This document shows positions 1-5,015 of a DNA stretch of 5,015 nucleotides, piece after piece. The stretch's first letter is position 1, and every line of letters starts with the position of its first letter. The position numbers and the translations under genes are program-made. The stretch lies in the NCBI GenBank assembly GCA_031373255.1, contig JANMMJ010000065.1, positions 1 to 5,015 of the forward strand. Reading direction: 5' to 3'. The stretch comes from JANMMJ01 sp031373255 (GTDB lineage Bacteria > Pseudomonadota > Alphaproteobacteria > Rhizobiales > Aestuariivirgaceae). Under the pieces are notes generated by a model. It worked only from the letters and a program-made list of their open reading frames with translations, had not been told where the DNA came from and searched no databases.

Positions 1-3000
1 CCCACAATCCTCGAGCCGCCGCCTCGTCGAATCGCTGGGCAATCTCCTTGAGGGCTGCGGGATTGTTTTCGGCGATGAATTGCTGTGTTTTTTCATCAGC
101 AAGAAACGCATCGAAGGCTAGATCGAAATGGTGGGTTTTGACAGCCCCCGTCGTGGCGGCAAATGCGAACATGTAATCGACAGTAGCAGCAATTTCGAAT
201 GCGCCCTTGTAGCCATGGCGCTTGACCCCCGCGATCCATTTGGGATTGACCACGCGCGAACGCACCACGCGCCCGATTTCCTCGTCGAGGGTGCGGATCA
301 CCGGCCGTTCCGGCCTCGAGTGGTCGTTGTGGTAGATGCGTGGCCTCCGGCCTGAAGCCTCTTCGACGGCAGCACTCATACCGCCCTCAAACTGGTAGTA
401 ATCATCACTGTCGAGAACATCGTGTTCACGATTGTCCTGGTTGTGGACCACGGCTTCGATGCGGGCGAGCCTCTGCCGGAAAGTTTCTTCCGAGTTGAGG
501 CCGTGCGTTCGTGCACCATAGGCGTAAGCACCCCAGGTGACGTAGGCGGCGGCGAGATCGGCGCGGCCATCCCATATCTTCTCATCGATCAACGTTTGCA
601 GTCCGGCACCATAGGCGCCGGGCTGTGACCCAAACACCCGCATTCCTGCCAGCAGTTCCGCTTGGGCAGCGGGGATACCGCTGGCAATAAGCTGCATTGT
701 TTCGTCTCTCATGCGCGCTGCGATGGGATTCCAGTCAGTGTCCTCGTCGAGACTACCAACCAGCCTTATCGCCTTGTCGACCAGTTCGATCTGGCCGGGG
801 AAGGCATCCCGGAAGAAACCCGAAATACGAAGTGTGACGTCAACGCGGGGCCTTCCAAGCTGTGCCAGGGGGATGGTTTCGAAGCCGGTCACCCGCCAGC
901 TCGCACTATCCCACACAGGCTTGACGCCGATGAACGCCAGGGCTTGCGCGATATCATCGCCGCCGGTCCGCATGTTGGAAGTTCCCCAGGCGGAGAGTCC
1001 AAGAGCTTTGGGATAGGAGCCAAAATCCTGAAAGTGCCGGGCCAGCAGATCTTCCGCAGATGTTCGTCCCAACGTCCAGGCAGTGGGTGTTGGAACACTA
1101 CGATTGTCCAGCGAGTAGAAATTGCGTCCCGTCGGAAGGACATCGAGCCGGCCCCGTGTAGGGGCCCCGGAAGGTCCCGGCTCGACCCGGCAGCCATCAA
1201 GAGCCGCAAGCAACGACGATAGCTCGTTTTGTCCGCAGGATTTGAGCGTTGGGCGTAGATCCTCGTCGATGTAGTTAAGAACCTCCATTAGCTGTGGCGA
1301 TGCGTCTCCTTTGAGATTGCTGTCTCCCTTGACCAATTGCGAAGCAAGAAGTTCAAGCCGCTCCACCGTATCGCCACACGTGCGCCAGGGATCCGGGCTT
1401 GCCTTGTTGAGAATGTCTGGTCTCGGGCCAACCCACGGCTCCGCCGGGTGACATATAAGAGGGTCGAAATTCTGGAAATCGAAATGGCCGGCGAGCGCGC
1501 GAATGATCGACTCATCCTTGCCTTCGCCAAGTCCGCGAGGCACGCGCGTAAGTGCAACAAGCGTATCATTTTGCAGCCGTCCCTCGGGTGATGATCCGAG
1601 AACATGAAGGCCGTCACGGATTTGCGCTTCCTTAAGGTCGCACAGATAGCCGTCGAGCTTTTGCAGGTCGCTATCCTCCTCGCCGGTAAACGCGGCATCG
1701 ATGTCGATCCGATGACTCTGGCTGAGTTCGAGGATCTGTTTCCTGAGTGTTTCAAGCCGCCGCCGGTCGAGTCCCGAGGCGAGATAGTATTCATCTACAA
1801 GGGCTTCGAGATCGCGGAGCGGGCCATAGGTCTCGGCGCGAGTGAGTGGTGGCGTAAGGTGGTCGATGATGACGGCACTTGTCCGTCTTTTGGCCTGTGT
1901 CCCTTCACCGGGATCATTGACAATAAACGGATAGACTTGGGGCAAGGGGCCGAATACGGCTTCCGGATAGCAGGTTTCGGAGAGCGATGTCGCCTTTCCG
2001 GGAAGCCATTCGAGGTTACCGTGCTTGCCGTTGTGCACGATCGCATGCGCCCCGAACCTATGTCTAACCCAGAAATAGAACGCGAAATATCCATGTGGCG
2101 GAACCAATGCCGGATCGTGATAGCTCGCCTTCGGATCGATGTTGTATCCGCGTGCGGGTTGAATGCCCACGGCCACGTTCCCGTAGAGCTTGATCGCAAG
2201 CTGAAACGCATCCTCGCGGAGTGAAGGATCGTCCTCGGCAGTTCCCCATTTTGACACCACCTCGGCTCGCAGGCGCTCTGGAAGACGGGAAAAATGTCGG
2301 GTGTATTCCTGCAAAGTGAGCCTGCAATTTGACAATGCAGTCGATGGTGCATTGGTCGGCCCCTGCTTCAAATCGGAAATCAGGTGATTTCCATCGTCAG
2401 GAGCGCCGCTCACCTCGTATCCGTTGTGTGCCAATGCATTCAGGATCGCTATCGTGCTGGCAGGTGTGTCATATCCAACACCATTTGCCAGCCGGCCGTC
2501 CTTGTTAGGATAGTTGGCGAGGATGATTGCTATCTTGCGGGTCGCAGTCTCAGCGCGCCGTAGCCTCATCCAGTTCAGTGCAAGATCCGCCACAAACGCA
2601 ACTCTGTCCGGCACGGAGCGATAGGTGACGATCCGGCATTGCGTGGCTGCGTCCAGCAAGTCATCGGTCTTGAAGGAAATGGCGCGGGACAGGATGCGGC
2701 CGTCCATCTCCGGCAAAACAACATTCATGGCAAGGTCGCGTGGCCCAAATCCTTGCGATGAGGCCCGCCAGCTTTCCTCCGTCGAACCTGAAAGCACCGC
2801 CTGAAGCACTGGGCATTCATAGACCTTGAGCGGGTCTCCCTTGTCTCCCGATGTGGCTGTGAACGATGTCATGTTGATGATGACATCTGGCCTCTGAGAG
2901 GAAAATGCGTTGGTCACCACCTCTATGCTTACTGCATCCTTTAGGCTCGCCAGGTAGATTGCCACGCACCCCAGGCCGCGCACCATCAGCGCATCGAAGA

Positions 3001-3628
3001 GATGATCGACCGGCTCGGTCTGCGCCCCTTCAAGGACAGAGCCATAGAAGATGATCCCCACGAGTGGTTGGGTCTTGAAGCATTCTTGCCGATAGATGCC
3101 AGCCTTTGGAAGTGGGGAGGCTGCGGCTGGTTCTTCTCGGCTTCCGAGCAGATGCCCACACATGGCAAGAAAGCGTTCGGCATTTTCTTGCCCGCCCGCA
3201 ACCAGATACCGCCGCAGCCTTTCGCACTGGCTGGCTGGGAGTGTCGAATGAGCCGTCAACTCACTGTCGGGATGAGCATCGCCCGGCAACACTGAGAGAA
3301 GTGCCTTGTTGTGCCTCGCCAGCGCTTTGATTTCCGAAAGTCCGTAACTCCAGTAGGATTCACCGCCAAGCAGGCGCAGGACGATGAGGCGGGCATTCAC
3401 AAGTGTTTTCTGGATATAAAGGTCGACCGAGAAATTGTGCTGCAGTTGCAGGATATTCGCCAATCGCAATGTCGGCCGTGGCTGCTCCATGCGAGCGTAG
3501 GCCCGCGCCAGCATTGAAAGTTCGCTGTCCGCTGCAGAAAGTATCACAATATCTGCAGGATCCTGTCGGAGGTCCACCGCTTCGGCAGCCCCGTCAATCA
3601 CGCCCGTCGTCGTGTTGAGGAGATGCAT
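1..3628 (-). CDS. cobN: Cobaltochelatase large subunit CobN (3' end outside window)
   Basis: CobN is the porphyrin-binding subunit of the cytoplasmic class I chelatase CobNST. It inserts Co(II) into hydrogenobyrinic acid a,c-diamide with ATP hydrolysed by CobS/CobT (family knowledge). I translated the frame by hand from the ATG at 3628. It stays open for 1209 codons and reaches the left edge in phase (last codon TGG at 4-2), so it is intact here. Landmarks: the family-typical N-terminus MHLLNTTT; FYGSVLEGAQTEPVDHL near residue 194; QPARGYNIDP at 490-499; HNGKHGNLEWLPGK at 532-545, the likely metal or tetrapyrrole-binding His region; NDPGEGTQAKRR at 571-582; WGTSNMRTGGDD at 881-892; HGYKGAFEIAATVDY from 1138. 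CobN proteins are usually about 1250-1280 aa, so only a short C-terminal tail is missing. The start overlaps the cobW stop by one base. ChlH/BchH magnesium chelatase is the related alternative; cobW and cbtA next door and the motif wording favour CobN. Confidence 0.96.
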   Translation of the reverse strand, partial: MHLLNTTTGVIDGAAEAVDLRQDPADIVILSAADSELSMLARAYARMEQPRPTLRLANILQLQHNFSVDLYIQKTLVNARLIVLRLLGGESYWSYGLSEIKALARHNKALLSVLPGDAHPDSELTAHSTLPASQCERLRRYLVAGGQENAERFLAMCGHLLGSREEPAAASPLPKAGIYRQECFKTQPLVGIIFYGSVLEGAQTEPVDHLFDALMVRGLGCVAIYLASLKDAVSIEVVTNAFSSQRPDVIINMTSFTATSGDKGDPLKVYECPVLQAVLSGSTEESWRASSQGFGPRDLAMNVVLPEMDGRILSRAISFKTDDLLDAATQCRIVTYRSVPDRVAFVADLALNWMRLRRAETATRKIAIILANYPNKDGRLANGVGYDTPASTIAILNALAHNGYEVSGAPDDGNHLISDLKQGPTNAPSTALSNCRLTLQEYTRHFSRLPERLRAEVVSKWGTAEDDPSLREDAFQLAIKLYGNVAVGIQPARGYNIDPKASYHDPALVPPHGYFAFYFWVRHRFGAHAIVHNGKHGNLEWLPGKATSLSETCYPEAVFGPLPQVYPFIVNDPGEGTQAKRRTSAVIIDHLTPPLTRAETYGPLRDLEALVDEYYLASGLDRRRLETLRKQILELSQSHRIDIDAAFTGEEDSDLQKLDGYLCDLKEAQIRDGLHVLGSSPEGRLQNDTLVALTRVPRGLGEGKDESIIRALAGHFDFQNFDPLICHPAEPWVGPRPDILNKASPDPWRTCGDTVERLELLASQLVKGDSNLKGDASPQLMEVLNYIDEDLRPTLKSCGQNELSSLLAALDGCRVEPGPSGAPTRGRLDVLPTGRNFYSLDNRSVPTPTAWTLGRTSAEDLLARHFQDFGSYPKALGLSAWGTSNMRTGGDDIAQALAFIGVKPVWDSASWRVTGFETIPLAQLGRPRVDVTLRISGFFRDAFPGQIELVDKAIRLVGSLDEDTDWNPIAARMRDETMQLIASGIPAAQAELLAGMRVFGSQPGAYGAGLQTLIDEKIWDGRADLAAAYVTWGAYAYGARTHGLNSEETFRQRLARIEAVVHNQDNREHDVLDSDDYYQFEGGMSAAVEEASGRRPRIYHNDHSRPERPVIRTLDEEIGRVVRSRVVNPKWIAGVKRHGYKGAFEIAATVDYMFAFAATTGAVKTHHFDLAFDAFLADEKTQQFIAENNPAALKEIAQRFDEAAARGLW

Positions 3629-3630
3629 CA
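3626..3630 (-). other. cobW/cobN TGATG stop-start overlap
   Basis: The minus strand reads TGATG: TGA (3630-3628) ends cobW and ATG (3628-3626) begins cobN, sharing the A at 3628. The CobN N-terminus that follows (MHLL) is typical of the family, so the start is well placed. The overlap suggests translational coupling between the metallochaperone and the chelatase subunit it is thought to serve. Confidence 0.85.
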
Positions 3631-4665
3631 GCCCTTGAGGGACGTTTCGATAGCGGCGTGATCCATGCCCTTCTGGCCGATCACGACGATGTCCGTGCTG
3701 CGCACTTCATCAGGCTTCCACGGCCGATCGAAATAGCTGGTAAGGCGCGGCCCCACGGCTTGAATGAGCAGGCGCCCGGGCGCTCCCTTGATATCGGCAA
3801 ATCCCTTCAGGCGAAGAACATCGTGGTCACGCAGCAATCGCTCAATCCGTTCGAGGAGTTGCGATTTTTCCGCAACTTCGCCAACTGAAACACTGAAGGT
3901 CACGAAATCATCGTGGTCGTGTTGCACTTCGCCTTCCATTTCATGGTGCGAAAGGCGATTGGCCATGTCGTCCTCGGCAGACGCGCGAATCCCCAAAAGG
4001 ACCGCAATGTCGATGTTGCCGTGAGATGCATGAACAAGTCCCGCTCCGGGCCGGGCCATTGATTTGAGGTCTTCTGAAAGCGATTCCAGTTCGCCCATAG
4101 CGAGGAGATCTGTTTTGTTCAGGATCACCATGTCCGCGCAGTTCAACTGATCCTCAAACAGCTCCTCGATCGGATTTTCATGCTCGAGATTGGGGTCAGC
4201 CTCGCGCTGCGCCTTGAGCGCTTGTTCATTGTCGGCAAACCGGCCCTCGGAAAGGGCTTTGGCATCCACCAGCGTGATGACACCGTCCACGGTGACCTTT
4301 GAGCGGATTTCCGGCCAGTTGAAGGCGCGAACCAGCGGTTGAGGCAGGGCGAGCCCCGAGGTTTCGATGACAATATGCTCGGGCGGTAGCGGCCGGTCGA
4401 GCAAGGTCTTCATTGTCGGTATGAAATCTTCGGCAACAGTGCAGCAAATGCATCCGTTGGCGAGTTCGATGATGTCCTCATCCTTGCAAGCCTCGTTCCC
4501 GCAACCTTTAAGAATATCGGCATCCACGCCAATATCGCCGAACTCGTTGATAATCAGGGCAATCCTGCGCCCACCTGCGTTTGCAAGCATGTGCCTGATG
4601 AGTGTGGTCTTGCCTGCTCCCAGGAACCCCGTGATTACCGTTGCCGGAATTTTTTGCGTGTTCAT
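3628..4665 (-). CDS. cobW: CobW, GTP-binding cobalt metallochaperone (345 aa)
   Basis: CobW is a G3E-family P-loop GTPase that binds Co(II) in its Mg-GTP form and is thought to deliver it to the CobNST chelatase in the cytoplasm (family knowledge). Visible motifs: Walker A GFLGAGKTT at 13-21; NEFGDIGVD at 40-48; two extra cysteines at 55 and 60 in GCGNEAC; the metal-binding GCICC with C72, C74 and C75; ETSGLALPQPL at 101-111; the guanine-specificity motif NKTD at 183-186; a His/acidic stretch from H241 to D254 (HHEMEGEVQHDHDD); then a CobW C-terminal domain from about 255 to the end. Length is normal for CobW. I chose the ATG at 4665 because it gives the standard short lead (MNTQKIPATVITGFLG) before the P-loop and sits in an ATGA overlap with the cbtA stop. 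An in-frame ATG at 4728 would add 21 unfamiliar residues read from inside cbtA. The stop at 3630-3628 overlaps the cobN start. Confidence 0.97.
   Translation of the reverse strand: MNTQKIPATVITGFLGAGKTTLIRHMLANAGGRRIALIINEFGDIGVDADILKGCGNEACKDEDIIELANGCICCTVAEDFIPTMKTLLDRPLPPEHIVIETSGLALPQPLVRAFNWPEIRSKVTVDGVITLVDAKALSEGRFADNEQALKAQREADPNLEHENPIEELFEDQLNCADMVILNKTDLLAMGELESLSEDLKSMARPGAGLVHASHGNIDIAVLLGIRASAEDDMANRLSHHEMEGEVQHDHDDFVTFSVSVGEVAEKSQLLERIERLLRDHDVLRLKGFADIKGAPGRLLIQAVGPRLTSYFDRPWKPDEVRSTDIVVIGQKGMDHAAIETSLKG
3632..3636 (-). promoter_or_regulatory. Probable ribosome binding site for cobN
   Basis: The minus strand reads AAGGG three bases before the cobN ATG, inside the last codons of cobW. 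The match is fair but the spacing is shorter than the usual 5-9 nt, so restart after the cobW stop is probably the main route of initiation. Confidence 0.4.
4662..4665 (-). other. cbtA/cobW ATGA stop-start overlap
   Basis: On the minus strand these bases read ATGA: ATG (4665-4663) opens cobW and TGA (4664-4662) closes cbtA. This is a common arrangement for translational coupling, in which ribosomes ending cbtA restart on cobW. It also supports the chosen cobW start over the in-frame ATG 63 nt upstream. Confidence 0.85.
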
Positions 4666-5015
4666 GTGGCGTGGATCTCGTGTGATAGTTTCTGCAGCGC
4701 AAAGCCAAGAAACACCCCGAGCACGCACCAGAAAGCCGCTCCTGCTGCGATCGCATTGGCAGCAAAGGAAGCCGAGAGGCCGGCGGGAACGGTCGTCTCA
4801 TGGCTGAGCGGTTGTGGCGCGCCAATCAGATGCGGCAGTGCAATCAGAACGACAGCTCCGGTAATAGGCCACAACTGTCGACGGGTTGCGATTAGGTAAA
4901 TACCTGCCGCTGTGGCAGCAATGCACCCCACCCACCACAATTGCCGCATCTCCAGGTCGCCTGCGGGCATCCCTGGAAGCTCGGGTGGCAGTCCGGCTGC
5001 TGGTGCCAGCGTCGC
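4662..5015 (-). CDS. cbtA: Cobalt transporter subunit CbtA, C-terminal part (5' end outside window)
   Basis: The last 117 residues of an integral inner-membrane protein are visible; the frame is already open at the right edge. CbtA is a predicted cobalt transporter subunit, normally about 230-250 aa, found with the small His-containing CbtB in B12-regulated operons (family knowledge; transport biochemistry is thin). In the visible part I see the loop motif LAPAAGLPPELPGMPAGDL (residues 3-21), a probable membrane helix at about 27-43, a second at about 48-66 that runs into LPHLIGAPQP (60-69, with the conserved-looking His62), and a third at about 88-107, ending in a short polar tail KLSHEIHAT. 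The internal ATG at 4970 is not the real start, since family-typical sequence continues upstream of it to the edge. The stop TGA overlaps the cobW ATG by 4 nt, placing it in the same transcript. cbtB would be expected just upstream, beyond the window. Confidence 0.9.
   Translation of the reverse strand, partial: ATLAPAAGLPPELPGMPAGDLEMRQLWWVGCIAATAAGIYLIATRRQLWPITGAVVLIALPHLIGAPQPLSHETTVPAGLSASFAANAIAAGAAFWCVLGVFLGFALQKLSHEIHAT
4676..4679 (-). promoter_or_regulatory. Weak ribosome binding site for cobW
   Basis: The minus strand reads GAGA ten bases upstream of the cobW ATG at 4665. It is only a partial match to the anti-Shine-Dalgarno sequence and lies inside the cbtA coding region. A weak site fits coupling through the ATGA overlap rather than strong independent initiation. 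Confidence 0.4.

Noticed and set aside
419..432. Perfect 6-bp inverted repeat with a 2-nt spacer (ATCGTG-TT-CACGAT)
   Set aside because: It is inside cobN coding sequence, is short, has no T run or partner copy, and is likely to occur by chance in 5 kb.
662..1222. 186-codon plus-strand ORF opposite cobN
   Set aside because: It lies antisense to the conserved WGTSNMRTGGDD region of CobN; its composition looks like a frame shadow with no domain motif.
1604..2224. 206-codon plus-strand ORF opposite cobN
   Set aside because: It is antisense to the conserved core of CobN (residues around 470-675). The protein resembles no family I know and has no supporting start context. Long antisense frames are expected opposite a GC-rich gene.
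1288..2352. Two adjoining minus-strand ORFs (1288-1794 and 1795-2352) that could suggest a broken gene
   Set aside because: They are in a different frame from cobN and encode arginine/serine-rich shadow sequence; the true cobN frame is continuous through the region.
4666..4728. N-terminal extension of CobW by 21 residues from the ATG at 4728
   Set aside because: The extension (MRARGVSWLCAAETITRDPRH) is read from inside cbtA in another frame, and the ATG at 4665 gives the normal CobW N-terminus.
4367..4807. 146-codon plus-strand ORF opposite cobW/cbtA
   Set aside because: It spans the antisense of the CobW P-loop and CxCC region and the end of CbtA, both clearly coding on the minus strand.

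Overview
The window is a single minus-strand operon for cobalt uptake and cobalt insertion in aerobic (late cobalt insertion) vitamin B12 synthesis. In transcription order, right to left, it holds the 3' end of cbtA (cobalt transporter subunit), a complete cobW (GTP-binding cobalt metallochaperone) and nearly all of cobN (large subunit of the ATP-dependent cobaltochelatase). The gene content, the order cbtA-cobW-cobN and the wording of the proteins (CobN starting MHLL, CobW with GFLGAGKTT and GCICC, CbtA with LPHLIGAPQP) point to an alphaproteobacterium, most likely Hyphomicrobiales (Rhizobiales). Base composition looks moderately GC-rich by eye. The order-level placement is inference.

Layout: 5015-4662 is the last 117 codons of cbtA, 4665-3628 is cobW (345 aa), and 3628-1 is cobN (1209 full codons visible, running off the left edge). 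The genes are packed without gaps. cbtA and cobW overlap by 4 nt (ATGA) and cobW and cobN overlap by 1 nt (TGATG), so the three products are probably translationally coupled from one mRNA. No intergenic stretch exists, so no promoter, riboswitch or terminator is expected or seen. The operon's promoter, any cobalamin riboswitch and cbtB should lie to the right of the window, and the cobN stop to the left.

Cooperation: CbtA, with CbtB, is predicted to bring cobalt across the inner membrane. CobW is a GTP-dependent metal carrier thought to hand Co(II) to the chelatase. CobN binds hydrogenobyrinic acid a,c-diamide and, with the AAA+ partners CobS and CobT (not in this window), inserts the cobalt. 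I found no mobile element, RNA gene, CRISPR, long repeat or evidence of a new system. The most important reading point is that cobN is one uninterrupted frame, although it has no stop in the window and could be overlooked or taken for a string of fragments.
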